Below, piece after piece: positions 56,100 to 64,000 of a DNA stretch of 64,000 bases; positions within the stretch are counted from its first letter, which is position 1; each line of letters begins with the position of its first letter. A program made the position numbers and the translations under genes. The stretch lies in contig OW203769.1 in assembly GCA_934045905.1 (NCBI GenBank), forward strand, positions 19,313,705 through 19,377,704, given 5' to 3'. The notes beneath the pieces were generated by a model. The model worked only from the letters and a program-made list of their open reading frames with translations, did no database searches and was not told the origin of the DNA. This DNA is from Leuctra nigra. Lineage: Eukaryota; Arthropoda; Insecta; Plecoptera; Leuctridae.

Positions 56100-56465
56100 T
56101 GGCAACACCAATGTTGATGTTTGGTATGATGACCCAGCAGAAGTAGGTCACTAGGCCAATAACGGGATCGTGAGAGAGGGTTGAGTCGAGCATCGTTTCC
56201 GGGAAGTAGGATGAGGTTTGTTTTTGTTTTGGTAGATGGAGGGGTGAGTTCATTCATTCAGGTTTAGATTAGACAGCTGTAAGGGGAAATAAACTTGCAT
56301 CTGTTGAGGGAAACTTTTTGTTTGTCAAAAGGAAGAGATTATTCCTGCTAGATAGTCCAGTCTCTATGTGAATCCTTGTTTTATCACCATTTTCTCATTC
56401 AAAATTTCAATGTATTTCAAATTTGACTTCAGTCAAAAGGTGAACAACAAGAATTCAGGGGGCTC
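56100..56465. other. Non-coding 3' interior of the LTR element
   Basis: No ORF beyond the short frame 56011-56154. The region ends with a short purine tract, AGGGGG, followed by CTC immediately before the 3' LTR, a weak polypurine-tract candidate. Confidence 0.5.
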
Positions 56466-57702
56466 TGTAACAAGTTGGCCTATCTAGGTTAGAAAATTAA
56501 CTTTAAAAATAATAATGTTTGCTTGAAATAGGTTTAAAGAATGAACAAGCTTGTAGCATGGCATTCTTAGAGTCAAGGTTAACTGAACACAAAGTAATTA
56601 ATTAGAATCATTATGTAAACTTACAATCTTAAAATTCAACAGCAATCAAAATATAGACAAAAAACGAGCAATCAAATAAGTTTAACAATGTGCAATTATA
56701 TCAAGAAAGTGAGTGAATCCATATAAAAAGTATGTGACCTTACCTAAATTGTGATGTCACCACGTAATAACAAGTGAACCAGTCATTGTGATAACGCTAC
56801 AAAACCAGTCAGCCAGACTAGTTTTCAGTGATTCCTAGAAAAGCATGGGCCTACGTGCAGAAAGAAAGTCGTTTCGCGGGCTTTAGAAATGACAGAATGT
56901 CTAAAATTAGCTATCACGTGTACGAAACCAACCAATCAGATTCTTTGGAGGGAAAACGATGTCAGAGGGTATAAAACGTCAGGCTACCAGCCAAACTTCA
57001 TCAGTCGGAGTTTTCTCAGAGCAGTGAGACCTGCCTCGCGAACCGTGAAGCCTTGTGCACGCAACATCGTATAATTTCAGCGAGACAGTGCCGATGTGAT
57101 CGAAGGTAAACATTAAAATAACATTTTTGTATAAACGTCAACCCAGTAAATTCAAACTTCAAGCCTAATGCTGAGGCAAGTAATATCGCATTAAGACAAT
57201 TTCAAGTTACAAGTGATCAACTGAACAGTTTCAACATTAAAGTCAGTAAATGTTAAAGTATAAAAGTTAGTGAATTGCAACTCCGGGAGAAACCGACGAG
57301 TCTGCAGCCACGAACGTCACAGCCTGAGCCAACTTGATCCAACTGCTCGAGGAGGTCACTCCTTGTGCACGGACTGCTGGACGTCCTGGTAACCAAGGGG
57401 TTATTAGACAACATCATCGCATCGCAGCTGAAGGAGGTGACATATCCAGTCATTTCATTCTGCTGGTGGACTGGAGTTCACGGGACACACTACGCAAGAG
57501 TCAACGCCATCCACTTGTTTACGCGGAAGTAAACAAACCAGACGACATCATCACTACTGCCGACGTATCGAACGTAATATTGTTTCATAATTTTTGATTG
57601 CTCTTTTCACATCAATGAACATTTATTTTCTTTATAATAAACAGATTATAATATTGCTGATTCTTTGTGTTCTACCCTCTGAGCCAAATCCCACAGGTTT
57701 CA
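56466..57702 (+). repeat. 3' LTR
   Basis: Identical to the 5' LTR as far as I could compare line by line, same length, bounded by CTC and by the target duplication AAGC. The polyadenylation signal is at 57636-57641. Confidence 0.95.
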
Positions 57703-57891
57703 AAGCATTTCAAACATTATTCAACATTTTAACATTTTGACTGTAGATGTGCTTTAGGTACCTACCTACTTAGTACTTACAATGTGTAATTAGACAATCT
57801 TATAAATAGAAAAAGAATTGCTTACGTGAAACGTCGAAACGTAAAATACATGTCTTGAAACGTATGTTGAAGCGTTGCGTTTGTCTTCCAG

Positions 57892-58031
57892 CGCCATACG
57901 TGAAAGTCTACCTGGTCAACGGGAAGAAGTGTATGGCGAAGGCGAAGACTGCGACCGCGCGACGAACTCTCGACCCCCTCTACCAGCAACAGTTGGCATT
58001 CAGAGAACCGTTCCAAGGCTGCATACTGCAG
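57892..58031 (+). CDS. Rim: Rim exon: middle of C2B domain
   Basis: Phase 1 in after TGTCTTCCAG, phase 0 out at CTGCAG/GTCAGT; 140 nt. It encodes APYVKVYLVNGKKCMAKAKT, ATARRTLDPLYQQQLAFREP and FQGCILQ. APYVKVYL and RRTLDPLYQQ are hallmark RIM C2B motifs. The acceptor lies only 189 bp after the end of the LTR element. Confidence 0.97.
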
Positions 58032-58065
58032 GTCAGTGCCCTCGATAAAGCACTCGAGTATCGAT

Positions 58066-58202
58066 CGAATCGGATTGGCTGCTGGTCAGGTTCCTTGACA
58101 ATCAATCCTTGTTATTAACAATGAAATCAGAGCTCATTTACTAGAGTATTTTTCAACCATTCCGTTAATTTCAAATTCCGTTTTTCTTTTGTTGAGTGTA
58201 CA
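58066..58202. mobile_element. Relative of the 58836-59049 palindromic element
   Basis: GATTGGCTGCTGGTCAGGTT, CCTTGACAATCAATCCTTGT and GAAATCAGAGCTCATTTACT are the reverse complement of the right half of the element at 58836-59049. A shorter relative is at 24985-25030. Confidence 0.6.
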
Positions 58203-58476
58203 GTGGTGGAAATGAGATTGTTGTACTCTGCCTCTCTCTGACGCACATCATAAACATGTTTTTATATGGAGCAGAGAGAGATTTAGAGTACAAACACATA
58301 TTTTCACGCTTGTACATGTCAACGAGATGGTAAAAAATACACTGCATTGAGACATCGTGGTCTGTTAGTGGTTTAATAGTTTGTGACATCCTTGTCACTT
58401 CTCTTCATTCTGCTCAGATATCGCAATATAGCTTTCATCAGTATGTTGTGGGTGGCTAATGTTCGTCCGTCTGGCC

Positions 58477-58545
58477 GGGTAGCCCAGTTGCTAGAGTTCT
58501 CTCCCAGCAAGTGAGACATCCTGGCTCGGCTGGATTATTCACAAC
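58477..58545 (+). mobile_element. tRNA-like remnant, probably a degenerate SINE head
   Basis: GCCGGGTAGCCCAGTTGCTA then GAG is A-box-like, and CCTGGCTCGGCTGG about 30 bp later sits where a B-box should be. It does not fold into a full tRNA, and the body of the local SINE does not follow. Confidence 0.3.
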
Positions 58546-58835
58546 AATTCATATTTTCTGGCAAGTGACGGATTTATTATGAAACCCCAAATCTGTTACT
58601 GAAGTCATGTTTTATTCCTAACTTTAAAACAAGATAAAATCAGAACAGCCATTACAAACTGAAACTGAAAAATCAGATCTTTATAAAGATTTTTTGGATT
58701 ATAAAAGTATCTTTTCTACTTCCATTTATTTATATTAGTATTAGCTATACAAAATATACAATACAACATTTAGCTTGTAGATGCTTGTATTAGGTACAGT
58801 TTTGACAATTTCTAAATATTTTGTTGATTACCTAT

Positions 58836-59049
58836 GTACACTCAACAAATGATAAAATGGTATTTGAAAGAAATGGATTGGCTGAAAAAATGTGATGCCA
58901 TCATCCAATGAAGTCTATGCTAACTCGTCATCTACCTTTAGTAGGTGAGCTCTGATTTTATTGATATTAACAATGATTGATTGTCTAGGAACCTGACCAG
59001 CAGCCAATCCCTTTCGTTCAAATACCGTTTTATGATTTGTTGGGTGTAC
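58836..59049. mobile_element. Palindromic MITE-like element
   Basis: TGTACACTCAACAAATGATA, AAATGGTATTTGAAAGAAAT and GGATTGGCTG on the left pair with CAGCCAATCC, CTTTCGTTCAAATACCGTTT and TTTGTTGGGTGTACC on the right. Confidence 0.8.
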
Positions 59050-59330
59050 CTATCATTTTTACTGTTGCTAAAATAGATCTATGTTTTTGTGTTCAAGATA
59101 CTTTTCAGCCTGATAGTAATACATGCTAGTATTTTAGCACCTAGCCATGTTTAAGTTGTTATTATTATTTATTTTTAATGTATAATATATCTCTCAAAAA
59201 TTGAAAATGATTAAAATTAAAATAGTAGAAAGTCTGTCATACACTGTACAGCAAGTATCTCTGAAGTTTCATGTTAGTTTCATTACCTGGCGATTGAAAT
59301 CTCGCTAACCTTGTGTCTACGCCCCGACAG

Positions 59331-59540
59331 GTGACAGTATGGGGCGACTATGGCCGCATCGAAGGCAAGAAAGTCTTCATGGGCGTCGCCCAGATCATGC
59401 TCGACGATCTCAACCTGTCCAACATTGTGATTGGCTGGTACAAACTGTTCGGCACGACGTCATTGGTTAGTGGGCCTCCATCCCTCGGCCTGTCTCGTCG
59501 CAGCTCCCTCGCTAGTTTAGACTCACTCACCAGTCACTAG
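59331..59540 (+). CDS. Rim: Rim last exon: end of C2B and stop
   Basis: Phase 0 in after CCCCGACAG; 69 codons and TAG (59538-59540). It reads VTVWGDYGRIEGKKVFMGVA, QIMLDDLNLSNIVIGWYKLF, GTTSLVSGPPSLGLSRRSSL and ASLDSLTSH. The VWGDYGR, FMGVAQI and VIGWYKLF motifs are diagnostic of RIM C2B. The Ser-rich tail LSRRSSLASLDS matches the usual RIM C-terminus (TRRASQSSLES-like). The calcium-binding Asp residues of classical C2 loops are absent. Confidence 0.97.
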   Translation: MTVWGDYGRIEGKKVFMGVAQIMLDDLNLSNIVIGWYKLFGTTSLVSGPPSLGLSRRSSLASLDSLTSH

Positions 59541-60085
59541 GTGGCACTGACAGGACTAAACTCTCTCTCTCTCTCTATCTATATGAAACAAATATACTTA
59601 CTGCTCTGCACTATGCCTGCTGCCTGCTCATTCGGTGATTTATCTCTGATTACGTAGGTATGGCTCTTTTGGGGTGATTTTAACCCAAAATTTAATTGAT
59701 TTAGTCATAGTTTAGATTAGTATGTTGGGTCGTTGCGACCGAACGGCTTTTAAATGGTTTCGTTCGCTGGGCTCTAAATCTTGTTTGAACGGCATTTTTA
59801 CACTAAAAAATCACTGAAATTTAAGTAAACTTACGGAAGGATATTTCTCACATGATAACCGAAGGAGAATGTTTATATTTCCGTGGGTTTTTTTAACTAA
59901 ATGTCAGTTTGGACTTCGAATCTTCATGGAATTTCAAAACCAATTTATTTTCATGCTTTTCCAGCATATATTTTCTCTTACAAAGATAAAGTTTCTAGAT
60001 TTCTTTCCATTAATATTCATTTATTGTGGTATTTTTAAATTAACTTCCACAAAATAAATAGAAAATGCAACACAGCATTTAAATG
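59541..60085 (+). other. Rim: Rim 3' untranslated region (approximate)
   Basis: After the stop comes a CT microsatellite (about 59562-59580) and AT-rich sequence. The first plausible polyadenylation signal, AATAAA, is at 60053-60058. The true end is unknown and could be further downstream. Confidence 0.4.
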
Positions 60086-61345
60086 CTACTAATTTAACGC
60101 CTGAACTAAATTATATTATGTAAACTTGACTTGAAGTTCTTCAAACAGGAAATTACAATTAATTAAACTCGTAACGACTTTCCAACTTCCTCTGCTCGAC
60201 TTTGAAAGTTGTGCTGTTCCGCACGTAATTTCCTGTTGCCACAATTTTTACAGCTCAACGAAAAGTAATTAAAGATAGTCGCAGTTGGTCGACTGAGCCA
60301 AACAAGTACAGACGGACCTGGAAAACTCTTCAATCATTTTCCATCCCTTTTCAAAATTGGGTACGTTTTTTATTATACTGGAATTAAAGGGTAGGACGAC
60401 CAATGAAGACCTCTGCTATTTTCTAGATTGTGACCATCTGTTTGAAGATAGGCTGTTTATTGAAGATCTGATCTGTAGAAAGTGAATTGCTCTTTGTGAT
60501 TCATTGACCACAGTTATAAACATTTTATTTTCCTAAAAGTTGCGCTCACTGAATTTACCATAAAAGTTACTGAGTTTGACATGCAGTACAATTCAAAATT
60601 TTATTAGCACCCTTCCCATAACTTTTGTATCAAAGTTTTAAGAAATGTGGTCAACGAATATGATACAAAAAGATCAATTAAATACTACAACTTTGTCGCT
60701 TCAATACAAGAGTCTATATTCAAGAACATGTTACAATCTCAAAAATGGCAGCATCCTTCAAATTACAAAAAAAAAAATTGTTTACTTTGTAACCAATGTA
60801 TTTGTAAATGTAATACAGCAGAAATGAGTTTTAGTCCCAATATCTTGCTGTACTTGTTAGTTCAATTGACTCTAGTCTAAACTAATCATCAAACCATCAT
60901 CACTGTATTTAGAGTGAGCCGTTGTAATCATCACGGATGCGATGTCATATGTACGAGTATTTCCTAACGTTTCCGAGTTGACCGTAGAGTGTTATAAAAT
61001 CATCTTGTGCATGGATGCCAAGACGTTGTATTGCTGCATAGAGAGAGCTGCATTCATAGATTATACTTACCTATATTAAAAGTAGATTACGGTGGTTTAG
61101 TTGTCAGTGAGTGGGAAGTAAAAGTATAATACGGAACTGTAGAATTAATTTTTCTATATCGAGTGCATAGTTTTAGTAGGTAACTGTTTAATGAATGTAG
61201 TAACTTACTAGTTAGGTAGATATTAAAGTAATTAATTAATAACTTCATCTGTATCATTCGTGGTTAAATTAAGAAACAAGTCTTAAATAATAAGCAATTT
61301 CTGCTAAGTGCTTTACGTACATTCAATAGCATCATTTTGGCTTTA
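60086..61345. other. Intergenic sequence
   Basis: AT-rich; no supported gene, repeat or motif. Part of it could be distal 3' UTR of Rim. Confidence 0.5.
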
Positions 61346-61552
61346 AAGCCCCATTTGCACTGTAAATTTTTTTATAAAATCATTTCGTCAAAGAAATTTT
61401 ACCGTGTAAACAAGACAGTTTAATAGTAAAATGTTGGTCAAAGGGTTTTGTAAAATCTTTTATCATATAAAGCAAGTTATATTTCTGTAAAAGATTTTAT
61501 AAACGAGTGATTTGATAAGAAATTTCAAATTTTACCTTGTAAATGGGGCTTA
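61346..61552. mobile_element. Palindromic MITE-like element
   Basis: Left AAGCCCCATTTGCACTGTAA and right TTTACCTTGTAAATGGGGCTT are inverted repeats. Internal TTTATAAAATCATTTCGTCA and TTTTATAAACGAGTGATTTG are loosely complementary. Confidence 0.7.
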
Positions 61553-61660
61553 ATGCTCTAAGGTTCAAATGTTCACAGGGTTTGTGTCCGTGAATGTTTA
61601 TTCCTCTATTTAATCGTGAATCAAATTTAAAAGATTCATCTGATAATGTGAGGTGACTCA

Positions 61661-62354
61661 TACCGTATTAACTCGTGTATAAGACGCAATTATATGTCAA
61701 TATTTTGATTCTGAAAACAGCCCTGCGTCTTATACACGCATACCAAGCTTTTTTCCCAGTAAATCCAAGGTGGATGTTTGTAAACAGAGCTGTGGTAGAC
61801 TGCCACATGTTGTCTATCTCTGCCTTTCCCTCTCACTCTGTCTGGACTACTCATACTGTGTCTAGACACAACACTATTAACATATTACATTTTTGCAACA
61901 AAATGTTTTCCCTTGCATTTAGATCAGGAGACAAAATATATGTTTATGTCTGAAAAACATTGCTCTGACAGACATAAAATAGACAAAACACTGTTGAATG
62001 GCGATCTTAATGGAAGGGGAGGAGAGGAGTTGGGTTTGTTTTGGAATGCAGAGGAAAGGCAGGTGCATGCCTCTTAGAGCAAGCAACAGCTGCTGGGAAA
62101 AGACTCCCCTCCCCCCTTTCTCAGAAGCAGGAAATTACTGTTTGTTTACAACAAGTTGGCAGTGATTTTCATTCAAATAGCTCAGTTAGCTGGAAAACCA
62201 ACATTTAGATGGATATCATGTATACAAACACACACTGTTTTTCATCATTTACTGCGTCTTATACACGCATGCTAAGTGTTTTCTTAAAATAGACTTCTCA
62301 AAACAAGGGTGCGTCTTATACACGAGTGCGTCTTATACACGAGTTAATACGGTA
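61661..62354. mobile_element. Non-autonomous TIR element with repeated TATAAGACGC motifs
   Basis: Ends TACCGTATTAACTCGTGTAT and ATACACGAGTTAATACGGTA are perfect inverted repeats, and TA flanks could be the target duplication. GCGTCTTATACACG recurs in both orientations near each end (about 61724, 62254, 62311, 62326). The 694-bp interior has no transposase. Confidence 0.8.
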
Positions 62355-62857
62355 TTATCGTTTACAGCATTCACGTATATTCTCGGACTTCTCATTTGAA
62401 CTCGGATAGTTGAACTAGGATGGCAAAGGGGAAAAGCTTTAGTTAATGAAAGTATGGCATATTTGTGCCTCAAGTAATTTCATTCGTTAAAGCTCTTCCT
62501 AAACATTCTTATTTTTCAGGGATTATATATATTACGATGTTGATTTGTGTGAGGCATTTGTAAGCCCATGTGTAAGTACTGTGTGTGTCGTGGGTTGGAA
62601 AAGACGTTCTTATACTTGTGAGGTTTTCCGACAGTGCATTGAGTTTGTGTTCATCAAACTGTCTTTACCTGCCATTGAGCCAAGCTCAAACACAAGCTTG
62701 CAGGTGAATGAGGCAATGAGAATCAGACATTATATTCGAAATTGATTCATGGAGATATAGAACAATCCTCAAAATATCTGGAAAAATATCATTCCGTTCA
62801 TATTGTGTTGGTTCATGTACCATGTTGGTGACACAAGTGATTTATTTAGTTTTTCAG

Positions 62858-62996
62858 TGGTGCGATCACATAAAATGACAACTTTCTTGTCGCGTGACAA
62901 TTCTCTCATCTCAATTGTTATTCACGGCCTTCTAGGGTAAGATGAGAAGCCCAACACCGTGACAAGAAAGTTCTCATTTTATGTGATTGCACCCCA
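62858..62996. mobile_element. Hairpin MITE, family E (copy 2)
   Basis: Ends TGGTGCGATCACATAAAATG and TTTTATGTGATTGCACCCCA, with the inner TTTCTTGTCGCGTGACAA, match the copy at 33899-34028. Confidence 0.8.
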
Positions 62997-63259
62997 GGAG
63001 ACAGAATTACTGAGAAACATAGTTTCATATTGCAATATGACAATTTAAAACACTTTCTGTTAGAAATTACAACTATACGTGCAACAGTTTTGTTTCAAAA
63101 CAAAATGAAATACTATCACGATTCACGGAATTATTAATAATGATGCAAATATAATTTTGGTTATTTTAGTTAATATTAAGTTTGGTGATTGGACTTTTGA
63201 CATTGCATTTAGAAATAATGCTCCTCAAGTTATTGTCAATTTGTCCACAATTCTCTTAC

Positions 63260-63353
63260 GTCGACGAAAAGCCTCATCGTCCGATTCTGTTTCAGTGAAA
63301 CGGATGTCGCGCTTAACCGACGTCCGCGGAAGAGCCATCGAAGGAACTGCCAT
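63260..63353 (-). CDS. Candidate first coding exon of a minus-strand gene
   Basis: On the minus strand an ATG at 63353 opens MAVPSMALPRTSVKRDIRFT then ETESDDEAFRR and meets a strong donor CGAC/GTAAGA (exon end 63260, phase 1). The region 63260-63480 is CpG-rich with a GT/CA microsatellite (about 63380-63410), as for a promoter and 5' UTR. The product is not recognised and no second exon was found in the window; a gene here would run toward Rim, converging on it. The plus strand also has an open frame over the same stretch, so the call is tentative. Confidence 0.25.
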
Positions 63354-63480
63354 GACGGAACGATGACGCCAAGTCTCGCGAGTGTGTGTGTGTGTGTGTG
63401 TTTGTGTGCGAGTGTATCGGACTGCCGGACAGTGCAGCCAACGCGAGTGAACCAAACGCTCGAACGCGCGGGGGGTCGAA

Positions 63481-64000
63481 GCCCCTCGTTGTAAATATAG
63501 AATCACTCTTATGTCAGATCAAATAACCATCGGTATTATTCAGTAAGATGTCTCAAATTTAAATTCACAAGCCTTCCAAACTAACTAACTGATAAGAAAA
63601 AATACCTTATAAAGTGAATATCCACAAAATATCCATCATCATACTAAAAAAAATAATATAATATACTTAAAAAATACGTAATTGAGTAAACTTGCGTAGT
63701 GGTGAGCTCAAGTATTTGAAATCATTTAAGTACTAAGCATATTCTATTATCAAAAGATTGCTGCAAATGGTGGCATGGAATAGTTAAATTTATTTCGAAT
63801 TACAATCAAAATAGGTAACACTGAAACACTTTGAGATATACAAAGCTGCTGGCATGCTACCAACGTCTTATTAAAAACATTTCATATGAACACAATCGAA
63901 CAAGTTGAGTTTTATGTAAATATTTACAAACTAAATTCCAATTTGGGCTTGAATTTTGCCATGTTGGTAACATATGTGTGATATTTGAATTTCAACTGCC
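63481..64000. other. Intergenic, no feature seen
   Basis: AT-rich sequence without supported genes or repeats. Confidence 0.5.

Larger units (their letters stand above)
52116..57702 (+). mobile_element. Gag-only LTR retrotransposon, 5,587 bp, in the C2B intron
   Basis: Two 1,237-bp LTRs (52116-53352, 56466-57702), TG...CA ended and identical by eye, enclose 3,113 bp. The target duplication is AAGC (52112-52115 and 57703-57706). A primer-binding site follows the 5' LTR. The interior carries a gag-like ORF (53581-55200) and a second ORF (55158-56099 in the -1 frame). No reverse transcriptase, RNase H, integrase or protease motif is present in any frame, so the element must be mobilised in trans. 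It lies in the same orientation as Rim, inside the intron between C2B exons 51764 and 57892. LTR identity implies a very recent insertion, possibly polymorphic. Confidence 0.93.

Noticed and set aside
58477..58545. tRNA gene
   Set aside because: The A-box is recognisable but there is no proper B-box, anticodon arm or acceptor stem; listed instead as a possible SINE remnant.
62520..62745. Open frame after TTTTTCAG at 62519
   Set aside because: No similarity, no donor with matching phase, and no neighbouring exon; looks like chance.

Overview
The window reads as invertebrate nuclear DNA, most likely from an insect. It is AT-rich, introns run to more than 12 kb, splice sites are GT/AG, and short foldback transposons and tRNA-derived SINEs are scattered throughout. 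A hemipteran is my guess from the overall repeat style, but I cannot prove the order.

One gene dominates. From about 3.2 kb to 60 kb the plus strand carries most of Rim (Rab3-interacting molecule / regulating synaptic membrane exocytosis), the presynaptic active-zone scaffold. I assembled 20 coding exons by reading protein homology, splice sites and codon phase together. In order they encode the end of the N-terminal zinc finger, a Ser/His-rich linker, a KKTVRF-type linker exon, a PDZ domain (two exons), the C2A domain (three exons), an Arg/Ser/Pro linker, an RQLPQIP motif of the RIM-BP SH3-ligand type, a long low-complexity linker, the C2B domain (three exons) and the stop codon at 59538-59540. 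The first exons, with the Rab3-binding helix and most of the zinc finger, lie upstream of the window. Every junction keeps frame, and the longest path from 3212 gives about 1,487 residues.

The gene appears to have three alternative-exon systems. Exons 16572-16648 and 18255-18697 both go from phase 1 to phase 0 and cannot be joined to each other. Exons 46243-46393 and 48748-48895 both go from phase 1 to phase 2, look like paralogous copies, and exactly one must be used to keep frame. A possible internal first exon (19693-19788), preceded by two full CRE sites and a CACGTG box, splices in phase 0 into the PDZ exon and could give a short isoform lacking the zinc finger.

The introns are crowded with repeats. 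The main ones are a 29-copy minisatellite (9.3-10.3 kb), a satellite with a 652-bp higher-order period (12.4-13.9 kb), SINEs, hAT-like elements, many short palindromic elements, a 1.3-kb near-complete palindrome (36995-38316), and a nested element with a hairpin MITE and a SINE inside a foldback (33.8-34.5 kb). The C2B intron holds a very young 5,587-bp LTR retrotransposon (52116-57702). Its 1,237-bp LTRs are identical by eye and it has a 4-bp target duplication, an intact gag-like ORF, no reverse transcriptase or integrase, and a second ORF placed in the -1 frame behind a GGGAAAC heptamer. This Gag-only element is the best candidate for something not previously described here.

After Rim (60-64 kb) the sequence is intergenic, with further foldback elements and a weak candidate first exon of a gene on the minus strand (63260-63353).
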